From Notospermus geniculatus (Eukaryota; Nemertea; Pilidiophora; Heteronemertea; Lineidae), in the NCBI GenBank assembly GCA_002633025.1, contig NMRB01001030.1, positions 28,533 through 92,532 on the forward strand: DNA of 64,000 bases. Direction: 5' to 3'. The notes under the pieces were generated by a model, which saw only the letters and a program-made list of their open reading frames with translations, ran no database searches and was not told the origin of the DNA. Positions 42,528 to 56,300 of this stretch are shown here, in pieces (within the stretch, counting starts at the first letter, position 1; every line of letters begins with the position of its first letter). The position numbers and the translations under genes are program-made.

Positions 42528-44352
42528 GGCCAGTGTCCGTCCTGATGTCCCTTGGCGTAGTTTACCGACTGTATTTATTAGTTCGTTCGCTTTTTGCGTA
42601 TCACACCGGCATGTCTTGATACGCAGTGACACAGGAGGAGGTACAAGTAGACTGAATTGGGAATCGAACAGATATTTATATGGTGATTGCACTCCCCTTA
42701 GAGGCGTCATTGATTGGTTTATGGTGCCAGAGTCGACTTCTACAGACATCGATTCGAGAGCTTGTTGCCATCTACATGCAAATTGCGAAGAAGTTTTGTA
42801 GCCTACGTGAGTGGGGTGCTATGACGATTCTGTGGTCTAACTCATGATTCTATGTGACCAGATAAGCGATCGCAGGAGTTCAGTAAAAATATCTGCCGCC
42901 AAGGGATTCGTAATGATTGGTAAAGAAAGAGGCTCCCAATTTCCGACAGGAATTTAGCGGAGCGCCGCGAGTACGGGGCGGCAAAGACGTTAACCAGCCT
43001 CAAGATTCAAAATTCAAAACCAGCCAATCAGCAACCTCGGTGCGAACGGAATCGCCGAGAACGAGGCAGACTTCAATGCGAGAAATGAATGCGAATAATG
43101 ACATCCCGTTTTGTATCTATCTGAACAAGCTCATGAAAATTTTATACCGTCACATTTTCCTTAGCTTACCAGTCTGTTTGCATGGTGTAGCTTACGCCAT
43201 GTTTTAAATATTTAGCCAAACTCCAAGCTAGAGAATCGATCCCTGGTGGCTTGGGAAAGCATCTGAGTTGCCGAAACATTCAGTGAGGAACTGACGAAGA
43301 AAATCGATGCCGAGTCGTAAAATCATGTCGTTTGTGCTTTGGGCTGTGAATATAGAACATGCTTGATGGGCGAACTGGGAAAATAGTGTACCGAGATGTA
43401 CAAAAGGAGCGTAAATGATGATATGCATACTAAATAACCCTAAATCTCGGACCGTTTATCAGCGGGGCAAGCTGTTTATGTAGGCGTTAAAAGTTTCCTT
43501 GGTGAGCAGAGGCTGGGATCGCTCGTTCCCTTAAAACAGAGTCATTAAGACATCATCTCCGTCGTATCTTCTCGTAGGCTGTGATTTCCTGCATAGAGCT
43601 ACACGACATACGGACACGCTGGTTAACAACAGCACGTTTTCGCAACTGCCCATTTCGGCCAACGCCTACACTCATCTATTGTTCGGNGATTTGTGAAGGA
43701 ACTTTTTTCTGTCACGTTTTGCGGGAAAATGACAGTGATGATGGCTGTAGCGCCAAAAAAGACAAATCGATTGATGTATGGTATGTCAAATTCGGCCCAG
43801 CCGTTGCGGAGCTATCGTTGATAAACCTCCCGCCAATCGGAACTGGAATGGAGAGTAGGACGCTCCCTCCTACTTGTATCAAATTTGAAGAGACGTCGAC
43901 TATTAATTTACAATGAAGAGGCACTTGGTGCCCCCTCTCCCAACTGGATCAACCTCGGCAACGATTCGCCCACACTACACAGATCTTTCGACGATTACAA
44001 CTTTGGCAATCTGACGTCAATCGTTGCAGCTGCCAAATATCTCTGGTCGTTTTACATTTCATCCTGGATATACGTTATTCAAGATCCACTCAATATTAAT
44101 GCAAAATCCAACGTATAAACCCTCCTGGCCCCATTAATGAAAAGTATGGCGGCGTTGTGTGGACGATCACGATAAATTATTCATGGGCATTGCTCCTTCG
44201 AGACCAACCACTGTCAATACTCCACTTAACTCTATTGCTACTGGTTAGCAATTCCATGCGTCTGAGTTCCCTTCACCGTACCGTGCGACACGAAGATCTG
44301 AGAGATGTCTTTGACCAAGGACACGTCCTTCCGCCAGGGGACTAACGGACTA

Positions 44353-44669
44353 CAGGCGCGGATCCAGGATTTTTGGCAGAGGGGGGTCAGGGCCGCCGAG
44401 GGCGGTCGTTGTAGGCGGGCGCCGAAGTAACCTGCGCCAGAAGTAAACCTGCGCCAGAAGTAAACTGCGCCGAAGTAACCTGTCCTCCCCAGAAAATTTT
44501 GAAATCTAGAAGGCCGTAGATGCGATTTCCTGGCATCTCAGTATCAAAAATAGAAGCTTTAGTCTTGCGTTTTTTTGCTTATTGTCACAAACTATTGAAA
44601 AAAAAACAATTGGTGGTGGCGAGCAGGGGGGGTCACGACCCCCAAAACCCCCCTCTGGATCCGCGCCTG
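44353..44669. mobile_element. TIR element with CAGGCGCGGATCCAG ends
   Basis: CAGGCGCGGATCCAGGATTTT at the left is matched by CTGGATCCGCGCCTG at the right. Both ends continue into G-rich (GAGGGGGGTC) or C-rich (CCCCCCTC) sequence. The interior has short direct repeats (GCGCCAGAAGTAAACCT). It is a non-autonomous DNA transposon. Confidence 0.8.
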
Positions 44670-46879
44670 GACTATCTCACCTCGTGAAAGGTGGCAGCCA
44701 TGTTTCGATGACGCGGTACCATTACGAAGTGTTTGTTCTTGGCGGATACTCTCCGCGAAGTACTCCCAGCAGAGATTTCGCTCTATGCCTGCTTTCCGGT
44801 TGTTCCCGTCTGTAAATCGCAGTCAGGTCGTTCTTGCTGCTTCATGGCTAGAGCCGCTGGCCTGCCGAAGGCGGTCGAACTACCGAGCAGACTATATCGA
44901 TGCTTAGTGGCCGGACCGGACCGCCAAACATCGATGAAGTCTACATATCCGTGTGGAAAGGAGGTTCTAAAGTAGCGTGGTTGCTGGAATCTTTATTGCT
45001 TCACGTACTTCCCTCCACCGTCTCCTCCTCGCAAAGTACGAATCTTCGGACTCTACGGTTGTGGATGGCCGAAGGATGAACACGTACTCACAGTAAAGTG
45101 GTTGTGTCAGGCGGCGTCCGGGAGCCCTGGGGCCCACTTTCGGGTAGTGCCTGGTTGGATGCGCTGATCCAGGAACTACCGTGTTTTTTCATTTTTCTTG
45201 GTAGTCGGAAGATGAGCCTGTCTCAAAAATGGTGTTTGGTTTTTGCGACGTGAATAAAAAGAAAGACGATTGTATTGCATTCAACCTTGACTCCAATGCT
45301 TTGTAACTTCGTATTATTGACAAAACCTTCAAAAACTCTTCACAGGCAACAAGTAGCCAAACTTAACCACGCTCGACATACAACTTGATGATGTTGTAAC
45401 ACACTGAACGCTGGTAACAGCGATCAATAACAACCTACACATCAAAAGCTACACAGAATACCACGATCCAGAAGCACGCATCCTGAACCAACTTCGCTGG
45501 TTTGAAGAGATCTTATGTGACTTGCTTGGAACCGTTACTGCATCATCTGCATTGGTTCCGCACACATTTTCATGCTGGTATTTACTTAAGATGCACTCTA
45601 CATATTAGCAACTTGCTGGCGGTTTAAGCGTCTTAACCCTTCTCTCTTTGACAACTGCTCCGTCCTTCATTGTGAGGAAGTCTCGTGGACCGAGCCAGAA
45701 CTTGGGCCAAAGATACTTCCACCACCTCGGTCGTGCCTTCTTACGAGGAGGAAGTGTCCCTTCTCGTACGACTCACATGCTGCTCTCGAAGTCTACACTA
45801 TCACATACGACAGTTTCGGCTGGCTGTCCTCTGATGCGGCCTCGTAGGCCCTGTCATGCACCTCAAGTCGATGTCGTAGATCTCTGACACCTTCACTACG
45901 TCGATATCGACGTCGATGCTTGGTCTTGCAGGCCTAGATACGCTCCTTTGACGACCACCTGCACTGGAGAGGTATTCGAAAAAGCTGGATGGTGGGCAGA
46001 CTGTGGCCCGTCCCTTCTGGTCACATGACCAACCGGTCGGTTCCCGAATGCGAGCGTGCGGGCGTGGCAGAGTCTCGTTGCGCGCTCGGAGGCTAGACGG
46101 TGCGCACACCTTCACTGCGCTCGGAGGCTAGACGGTGCGCACCTTCACTGGAACATCCGATCGCCCACCATGCAATAGGAGCAGTCAGCCGCGCCTATTG
46201 CCAAAAGATGGCAGTAAAGTTCTAGCGGACCAATACACAGGAAAATCCAGGTGGTTGGTGCCCGATCAAGAATGAATGGGTCCGCTACATGCATTGAATT
46301 GGGCCGTAGTGACACCTATTGGTCAACTCACTGGCAGCTCCTATTTACAGCGTCGACAGTACGAGGTCATACCTTCTTCAGCGGCAATGAAAGAAAGACT
46401 TTTGTCCTTTGTAATCATTGGTCAGTCAGTTGCACGGTAATGCATCATGCTGGAAAAGAGCTCCTTGACATCATCGGCCAACCAGCAAATTGTTAGCGGA
46501 TCCAACCAGCAAATTGTTAGCGGATGAACACCACCTTCATGTCGCCACTTGTTTACAGTCGGTAATCCAAGGAGGCAAGGGCATTAGCCGAAGTGATGTA
46601 TCGTCTTATCCGGTAATACGTTTCTAAGGAAATGCCCAATATTGTTGAGTATTTTATGGCCGTTAGGAGACCGGGTTATGGAAGACGATATGAGGAAATG
46701 GGCAAGAGAAGACTGTTGGATGAAAACATAAGTTGCTCGGGGATTGACTGATGGAGATCGGAAAACAATTTTTTAGCTTGTCCGTTTTTGTTCTTAAGGT
46801 ATGCTGAGATTTTCAGTTGTTTCACCAGTTTCACGTGGTTATATTTCTAGAAAGCCCGAGCCCAGGATTCCGGATATGT

Positions 46880-46976
46880 AGATGAGTTTCGCCAGCAGCC
46901 ATCTTGTCAAAATTAGGTCATCACCATGGAAATTTTCTCCCACACAGTGATTGGTTCTTCCATCACCCAGTGGGGA
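46880..46976. mobile_element. MITE, GCTAGCAGCCATCTTG family, left half
   Basis: It retains GATGAGTTTCGCCAGCAGCC through the middle motif and CAGTGGGG, then is cut off. A different palindrome begins nine bases later, at 46985, as if one element replaced the end of the other. Confidence 0.85.
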
Positions 46977-46984
46977 TTAAGGAA

Positions 46985-47143
46985 TTAAACCCGAGGCGGA
47001 GGGTCTTGGTTGCGACACCAAACCCGCGAGGGTGGAGCTAAAATGTAGTCCAAACCCGAGGCGCTTCGCCGAGGGTTTGGACGGAATTTTTGCTCCACCC
47101 GAGCGGGTTTGGTGTCGCAACCAAGACCCGAAGCCGAGGGTTT
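46985..47143. repeat. Palindrome of about 75-bp arms
   Basis: GGGTCTTGGTTGCGACACCA with AACCCGCGAGGGTGGAGC at the left returns inverted at the right (GCTCCACCCGAGCGGGTT, TGGTGTCGCAACCAAGACCC). The centre holds a second palindrome, CCGAGGCGCTTCGCCGAGG. Confidence 0.85.
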
Positions 47144-50100
47144 AATTTCTATTCTAAAATACCTCAAACTAAACATAGTATACATAGGTTCAGTGCAGTT
47201 TGATTGCAATAAACAGGCCTAAGATATCAGGGAGGACGCTCCGTCGATGACGCGACATCAGTGAATCACGCACTGTGTGTACAAACCTATACATCGTGCC
47301 TACATCGTGTACATCTGTGTGCAGCGCTAGAAGCAAGCTGCAGGAGTCGAAATGAGGTCGCAGGGCGCTTTCTTCAACGGATTATCCGCAGGAAATGTAC
47401 CTAATGGNTGCTGAATCGAAAAATGCGATCCGTTTTATTGGCCATTAATTGGGCCTTCTCCATTTTTGATTGGTCATTGGCCCTTATCCCAAAATATACA
47501 TGACTGAGCGTTGTTGAAGAGGAGAGAATGAAAAGCCCAGTTGTCCGGGGGTCTCACAAAGCCGACATTAGAGTATTTGTATACTTTACGCATTAAAGCA
47601 TGCACAAGGTGCTTTTATTTAAAACTTCATGCAGAGAAAAGTAGAAAATATTTTGAAGAAGATTGAAAAAGCGACGTGCGTTTAAAATATTAAAAGTTAA
47701 AAGTGTATTTGAGATAAAATTTTGATAGATTAAAATGAGTTCAAGGTGCACCTGAAAGGGGCGCTGGACACTGCACGAATTGTCAGAGGGTCGTCTGCTC
47801 CGAGGCAGCATCGCTGTTAGTGAGGTCCATCGACTCCATCAGATGACTCAAGAGCATGAAAAACATGCCGATACGATTTTTTACTTACAAGAACGTTAAT
47901 CCCCTCAAATTAAATGCACTAATCCAGAGTTATTCGGTTCCTAAAGGGTCACCCCATCGCTTAAAAGAGTTAACAAGATTCCTGGTAAGAATTTGGGTAA
48001 TTTAGCATCCAGAAGAGGTATACTACTGATAGGGGGTTGATAGGGTAGTCTGTAACATAACCCCAAACCTCACCTCCCCAGTATCCTAGTATTGTCAACA
48101 AGATGGAAAAAAGCTATAACACAACCCCAATTCTCGGCTCCACCTCCTCCAAACTCCTCATTAATTCCAACACAACCGTCATATTAGAGAAAGCTACATG
48201 TTTTTGCGTTATATGAGGCTACAAGCATCACTGTGCTGTCTGTAACGCTGTGTCCCTTGATTAATATTGGAAAATTTTCCTCTACACTGTTAGGCAGGCT
48301 GCTGCACAGGCCAGGCGGAGGTCCCGCGGACGCTAATGCGGTTTAACCGCGTTGAAATGTACGTGGGTCAGAGTCAATCTGGCGGCAATGTACATGAATA
48401 TCGTTGGAGATAAGATATGATGTGATGGATTAGGGAAAGCCTTCATCGACCGACGCCCACTTGGGATGCCGGAATGCATCAAAACGTAACCTAGGCCGAC
48501 ACACGCCCTGGTCTGGCTCAGATCGGTCGCTTTCCCTGTCACCAAGGTCTACTGTATCCAAGAGTCTATTAGGCCTATTTTTAAGGCATCTGCGAGGCCT
48601 AACCCGCATGTGGCTTCTTAGATAGTTGTGAGAACCCTTTCCCAATGAAAAGCCAGTGACAACTTGATTTAAAAGAAATAGGCCTACATGTAGGCTGGGT
48701 AACGCTTTTGGAGACTTTGGCATAGCCTAATTCTTTGGGTGTGGCCTTTTGCTATTCTTCAGACCTTTTTAAAGAAATATATGTTGGCCTATAGCCTACT
48801 TCGTTAGGATTTAAAAAACGAAAAGATGCTATGAAGCCTAGAAGAGTAGGGCCTACTATTTTGTTCAATTGTGATCACTTTAAATTATTATTTTTTTTAT
48901 ATATCGCGCCCACAGGGACTTGAACATAAAAATGTTGTGGGTGATTTATAATGTATAATTATTGGGACTAATTGGCACATCCGCGGACAATGCGCCCCCT
49001 AATAACTCACCCCAGAACGCCCGACGACAAATTTTGTCGTGGAGACTGCCCCTTTATATCAGTTCCGCATGAGTACTAAAGATGGCAGCACTCGATGATA
49101 GCCTCGTCCCCTGCCCAGCCAGTAGCAGCGCGCTCCTGTAATCCATCGCGCACCACAGAGAACCTCTCACATTGAACTCCGAACAGCACCCGCAGATTCC
49201 CAGATGCAACCTTAGATCAGAGGTCTTCAGTTAGTTAAGGTCTGTTACCACCAAATTACCCAATTTATGACTTTTTCTTTTCTTTCGTTTGGTGGAGGCA
49301 AGGATGCAAAATGACCCGTCTTTGCGGAGCTGGAGAGACGCTGCTGCCGTGCACTGAGAGCCTGTGTATACATTGTAATACATTGTATGTGCATAGACTA
49401 ACGTCTGCTGTAGCAATGCCGGCGTCTGACAGCTCTCTGCTTTTAGTTACCACTGTGTTCGCCTACCAGTCTCTTTTTTTATGCCAACTATGTGGTACCT
49501 GTGTTGATGATGTAGCTAGGCCTGTAAACTTCACTTGGTTGGTTGATTGATGTCTTGGGAGGAGTGAATTTCTCCCAATTTAAGCCTACAGAACGATCAA
49601 CGTCAATCAACCATGGCCATGATGACTCATCTTATGTTTTGTTTCAATTGCAATTAATAATTCCATTGTTTGGGTCATGGTTCATTGATTGTTACATAAA
49701 TGGTTCACGGATGACTGGTCTCCCACTTTCCTTCACCCTTTTATCAGTTTTGCTTTCAAAAGTTGCACAAAACAAACAACAACATGATCAGAAAAATGAG
49801 CAGACCTATGACTTAATGAATGAAAAGATTAAGTCGAACCAAATAAGTGAAGCTTAAGCCTTTATTATCTTGTTACTTTCAATATTCAAGTGTCAGTGCC
49901 AATTCAATTTTCACTTTCACTTTTCGCATCCTATTTGTACCAGGCCTATACTATTACGGGCACTTAATTTATTAGGCCGAGTTAAACTACCAGTAATAAG
50001 TGTTTACTACCAGTGATTAGTGTTTACTAAGGGCCATCTCATAAGTGTCCTGCTCAAAAGTAGAAAAGAAATAATCAGTGGCGTATGAGGGAACAAATGG

Positions 50101-50399
50101 CTGGAGGAGTTCTGTACCATCATGTTTTGATGGTAGGCCTACTGAATCTGTAGCCCCCCTACCCAATCAATTAGGCCTGGGTTTTGTTCCTCAAGATTTC
50201 TGCTGGTGGTTTTCATGGAACATGAGGCCTTACTGCATCAACACGAAGCCAACCCAGACAAGATGGACAAGCCGGACATATGAAAATTACCAATGACCAT
50301 GCTACATATGTATATTTTTGGCAACATCTTCTCCCAATGCATGCACCCCCTGAATTCCTGCTTTTTTTCTTGTTTTTCAGACTTTGGTTGTTGGCGAGG

Positions 50400-53300
50400 A
50401 TGAAAATGATGAAGCTGCCTCAGGTCTTACTATTAATCATGAGTTTGTTTGTATCCACTCATGGAAAAGAAGGTGAGACTCCATCTTTGTAGTCCGTGTC
50501 CAAATTATTTTGATCCCCAAGACCCACAAAGTAAATTGTTCCCTAGAATAGAACCCCGTAGTTATGCAGTTTTCAAAGAGGGGTTCATAGTTATGCAGTT
50601 TTCAAAGAGGGGTTCATAGTTCAGAGGGGTTCATAGTTATGTGGTTTTCAAAGAGGGGTTCATAGTTATGAAGTTTTCAAAGAGGGGTTCAGTCATTGGG
50701 AAATCAGAGATGCTCATGTTGAATATGTCAAGGAAGAACTTTGTGCATGATACACACTGTGGAACCTCCCTTAGCGGACACCTCTGCCAGGAGGACACCT
50801 CCAAAGATCAGTCCCAAACTGACTGTTTCTCTTCGTTTTGACCTCTGTAATAAGGACACCTCTCAATTAAGGACAGCACCTGTCAGTCCCGAAGGTGTCC
50901 TTAATAGAGAGGTTCCACTGTACTGAGGTGTCAACATAAGATTGTGCAGTGGAACATCCCTTAGACACCTCTACCAGGCGGACACCTCTCTATTAAGGAC
51001 ACTGAAGTGCAGTCCCAAATTGACATTTCTGTGTATTCTGACCTCTGTAATCAGGACACCCCTCAATTACGGGCAGCACCTCAGTCCTGAAGGTGTCCCA
51101 TAGAGAGGTTGCCCTGTAGTTCCTCAGGCAATAAAGAGACTCCCTTGACACTTCTGCAGTGCTGGCTCTCTCGTCAAAGTAGGCCTACCTGCAAATAGAT
51201 CAATCCAATCCTCTTGAAAAAGGCTTTTAATGGCAGCTGAAAGCCGTCACATAGGTATTCATTGGAAAGCTCTCAGTGAGTACTTTCCAGCGACTAGATT
51301 ACTGACAGGGTTTTCTAATGAATTCACGATATGGTAAGTTTATTAGTTCTATCATGGTGCAGGGTTTCCGCCAGGATTTTTTTCCAGGGTACGACCTGGG
51401 GGGGGGGGAGTTTTTGAAAACATTTTTTTTCTTCTGTTAATAATGGCCTCCAGAGTCATTTTTTACACTCCAAAATGCAAAATTAGTCTTCCTTCTGCAT
51501 GAAAGTTGCATTTGAAATGCAACAAATTTAAGAAAAACATTACTGAAGTGATTTTTCAGGGTACTATATCGTACCCTCAAAGGGGCTGGAGGAAGAACGC
51601 TCCCATGTCCAAAGTGTGCATATTTCTGAAAGTATTGCTCCGATTTGGATAAAATTCACAGTGGTGATACTTGACAGCAAAAGATCAACAGTCACCATGC
51701 AGGGAGAACAAAAAACCTAATTATCTAAAACAATGCTTTTTTGAACCTCAACAAAAGTAGGGAAATAACTGGGGTTTTTTGCTCAGAATCGGCATAGGTA
51801 TTCAGTCATTGTTTCTCATTAACTTTCCAGTTGAAATCTTCACTTATTTTCACACAATTACGATAAAACAATGATGTTTACTTCAACTTCTAATGGGTGT
51901 ACTCAACAGCAGGAATGACAACAACAAAACCACTTCGCACCATGCAGACCTACCACCATGTCATGGTTGGCTGATCTGCTGATTGCAAGTTCAGGTCAAC
52001 ATTGTATTACCATATAACTGCATCAAGGCGATGATGCAATACATTCACTGACTAGTCAAGCAGGGTAGGCCTTCGACATTATACAGTGTAGTGTATGTGT
52101 AAGCTTACGGTGTATTTTTGGTTAATATAAAGCATAATGCAACATGTTCAATTCTGGTGACATTGCGTCTGCACATAACACTGGTAATTATGTTCATTGC
52201 ATTAGGTAATAGGCCCCCAGGAATAGGCCTAATCATATTGCAACACACCATTGGGGCCAGTGTCATATTGTTAGGAGATCTGGCTCTTACCAAGAGTGAG
52301 TGCACCCAACTTTAGTTGTCCAGTCTAATTGTCAAGTAATTATCTCATTTTTCGTGAATGTGGTGGGCATTTTTCTTGATAGAATAGGCCTAATCAGTTA
52401 CCATTGGTCTAGGCCTGCTGTTATGACCATTTTTAGGAGTTTCAACAGTATACAATAGGATTTATTGTCAAGTATCAAAATGCATTGTCTTAGCCACTGT
52501 TACATAATATTACTTCTTCTCTTCATGGTGATTGTTAATCTTTCAGATTCAAGTATCACCACTGCGAATTTTATTTAAATCAGACACATACTTTCTGAGA
52601 TATGCACACTTTGGACATGGGAGCGTTCTTCCTCCAGCCCCTTTCTTTAGGGTACTATATTTGTACCCAAAGTACCCTCTGGCGGGGACCCTGTGGTGAG
52701 ATGAAATTGCTACTGGCATTCGAAGGTGAACCATCTGTTCTATCCCCAAGATAGACAGTTATCGAAATGACACATTTTGATATTATCATACTATCATACT
52801 GATGTTCGTTTTTTTACCATTTTTATCTTACTGTATCTCAGTGTTCAGGTGGGCAGGTGTATTTGTGCTCAATCATGGAATGTTTTTTTCCAGGGGCTCA
52901 TATTCCGCCCACAATATCAATGGTTGAGCCATCCATATTGTACAAGGAGGAAGGGGTGAAATTTTCCCTTACGTGTAGCGCCTGGGGGATACCAACACCC
53001 TCGTAAGGTTTAGAATTTATGGTGTTGTGTTCCGTGTGCATCTTTCATTAGAAAGCATTGTGGTGTTATCAGGTTATGTTTTGGCTTTATCAAAGGCCTT
53101 TTCTATGCTTATTTAATCATCCTTATTTAACACATAGATTTTTTTGTTACAAAATTTTTTTTGTTACAAAATTTTTCACTTTTAATCACAGAATCATCCT
53201 CAATTGCAAGCTTGCAGTGTTAAGCCCTTTTTAGACCAGCCCGGTTGAAGCCTGCCAAGGTTGACCCAGACCAAACCCGCTTTGAAATTTAAGCGGGACA

Positions 53301-56300
53301 GCCCGGTTCACACTGCCATGTGGTACCAGGACAAGCTGGCGCGACCTGTTTACATTTGGCAAAATTGAACTGAACCAATCTTGGTCTGAATCTCGGTCTG
53401 GATTTCCAGAAAAGTTTTTTCAAACCAAAATACCTAAAAATATGCAAAAATTTCAAAAAAATGTAAGTTCTATCGACTAAAATATACGACCAAGCCACAC
53501 ATTTAGTTAAACCTGAATTAGGTTTCAGGTGAGAGCAACTTTTACGTGGGCATGTCTACCTGACATGCCTTTGAAATTACGTTTCACTTATTTGTGATCT
53601 GTTTAAATATAATTGGGGAGCTGGTCCTATGGAAAACATGATCCTCCTAAGGCAATTCTGCCCTTCAGTGGAGTGGGTCTGTTGGAATTTCCAGGGCAAA
53701 AGTGCATCACGAGAATGGAGGCAGGGGCATGTTCCTCCTTTGCTTAACCATTGGTTGCAGTGACCTGGCTGTTCACTGGGGAAAGTTCATATCTCATCTT
53801 CCTCTAAAACTTTGTTTTGAAATCCCCAGAATTGGTGGTGGAAAGATACCCCTATATCCTCTGGATGAGATGGAAAGTTTGATTCATCATGTCATCATGG
53901 TCATAGGTCGTACCATCCATGAAAATTATGTAATGTTTTTCCATTGTCACTGGGCATGCGGTCAAATCACATAAACTTAATGAGCTATGAAAGTGAGCAA
54001 TTTTGGTGTAATTCTTTGAACTAATATGTAACCTGTAACAACAAATGAGTCGGAATGTGCACAGAAGAAGACCCAAAGTGACACCAACTGTTTGTTGATT
54101 TCAGGATGATCTGCCCATTGTGAAATTTCACTTTGTCCATTTCTGTAATTACTCTGGTGTCATCTTGGGTCTTCTTTTCTGCACATTCCTACTCATTTTG
54201 CTGTGATGGGCCACGTATCATGATAATTTTTTCATACATTTCTCTGTTCATTTTTGTGCTCTCTCTATGTAGTATAGTTCAGTGTTGTCATTGAGACGTT
54301 AGGCCTCAATTGCAATAGAGTCACAATATAAACACTAATAGCACTCTGCGATCTGCTTCCACTGCAGTATCTTCCCTAAAGCATGAAATATTTTAAATTG
54401 AATCAGTAACTCCAGAGGCCTGCCTCGTTTATGGCACACCCGGGATGGCACATCGACAACAACTTGCATATACAAAACCCTACATTTCATTTAAAAAAGT
54501 AATGTACAGATGTTTCTGATCATATTGCTTCCTGCTCGGCTCTGCTGGGTATATGTATTTCACGGAAATTGCAGTGCTGTGCATTATAGCATATTGAATT
54601 GACTAACAATCTTGCCGCTGTTCCATGTCATAAATTAAGGCTTTAATGGGTAAAACAAACCCAAAGCGTGGGTGCTGGACATGCTGGAGCTAATGATGCG
54701 GTGGCTTTTCGATCTCAAATTTGTTTGAGGCAGAGTGATGCTGATACAGACGTAGTGAAAGTGCATTGCATCCTCCCATAGCAGGGCTTTGGTCTCGCTC
54801 CTGAAGTGGATGACGAGGAGTGAGGTACACATAAAAACCCCTGCTGTGGGAGGATGAATATTGATGTAATTTGTTGCCAAGAAGGTTTGTTTCTTCTTGG
54901 TAGTACATGTTCGATGTGTACATTTCTGTTTTAGTATACACTGTTTCTAGTGACATGGCTTGTTAGTGACTGCCTCTTGTAATGTTTATTTTAACTTGAT
55001 ATTGTCTCTTTTGTTCTTATAGTCGTCAAGTTTCTTTGATGCAATCTACTTAGTATTTGTTTCTGCCTATCATTAATACTATAATCATGATAAATTTATA
55101 CATCTTTAGTTGAGGTGATCTGTAAAAGAACTGGGATGGGTTGGCTGACTTGCTCGGTGGATGCAATTGGGAAGTTTGCTTGAACCTATGGCTGCTATTT
55201 TAAATGCCTTGAAGTGGCACCTTGCTTTTCCTGCATGGATGTTACGAATTCCACAAAACTCTAACAAGTACAGAATGCATAGGCAAGTCACAACTGAAAA
55301 AAATTTCTTGGTCAGTTATGCAAAATCACATTGTCATCGTAGAAGAGTTTCCGTAGCAGCCACCTTGCCAAAATTAGACCATCACCATGGAGATTTTCTT
55401 CCTGAGTGACAGATGATTGGTTCTCCTTACCTATTCCCTAGTGGGGGAAATCCCCATGGTGATGACCTAATTTTGAAAAAATGGCTGCCAGCGAAACTCA
55501 TCTCTACAAACTTATACTTCCTAATAATAGCCATAGACATCCTTTAGGTCTCAGCGTTTCAAAAGATTCTTTTAACTTTATTCATTCCCTGCACTCAATT
55601 GTGACAATAAACCTTTGTTTATTTACAGAGTCGGATGGCAAAGAATTAATGACAAGGTTTATCCCGAGGAGAATGCTACAAGTGTCATCAACTTTGTCAA
55701 CTTTACCAAAGAAGAAAGTGGCACCTACCAGTGCCTCGCTTCTAATGAACATGGGACAGTGGTATCTGGCTATGTCGAGGTCAAAATGATGTGTGAGTTG
55801 ACCAGAAGTAGTTTGAACTTAGTTCACTAAAGTATGATTACTTTAGCTGACCAAATGTGTGCTACATGTAAGTCGCAAGGAAACTGAGTGTAAACGTACT
55901 AAGATGACACCAGGAGATAATGAAAGAAATAGAATCACTCAGACTTCACAATAGACAGACTGAAACAGAGAAACAATCGGTCCCAACTTGCCAACCTCAG
56001 TGCAACTTGCGACTGGTTTGGTGATGGTGGGTCACAAAGAGTCATCACAATATGACTAAAGATGGAGTGGAGCAGCAAACAACTTTCGTATTCATAACTT
56101 TTAAACTTCTCTCACTGTCTTTTCAAAAGAAGATTTTACCATACGAACTTGACACTTTTTTCCAGTCCTCAATGAACTCAAAAAGGAGAACGTCACATTG
56201 AAAGCGACAGAGGGCGATCCGTTCGAAATCAGTTGTGAATCAGAGACAGGTGGCGCTGTCAGCTACCCAGCACCAACATGGTCATGGCAGATCAAGAGAA

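Larger units (their letters stand above)
42530..50380. other. Intergenic region without a supported gene
   Basis: Open frames here are short (under about 120 codons), carry no domain I recognise and lack consistent splice partners. Examples are 43581-43916 (which contains the n at 43687) and 45648-45887. Recognisable items are the TIR element at 44353-44669, a doubled CGCTCGGAGGCTAGACGGTG at 46080-46140, a doubled ACCAGCAAATTGTTAGCGGA at 46483-46525, and the palindromes near 47 kb. The 5' untranslated exons of the Ig gene probably lie in the right-hand part; an acceptor at 50380 shows an upstream exon must exist. Confidence 0.55.

Noticed and set aside
42445-42801. Plus-strand 118-codon frame
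   Set aside because: Its first third is MITE end sequence and the rest shows no domain or splice structure.
43581-44118. Overlapping plus-strand frames of 77-111 codons as a gene
   Set aside because: No recognisable motif, one ambiguous base inside, and no consistent exon borders.
49543-49857. Plus-strand 104-codon frame upstream of the Ig gene
   Set aside because: No family resemblance and no splice link to the exon at 50400; composition is like the surrounding non-coding DNA.
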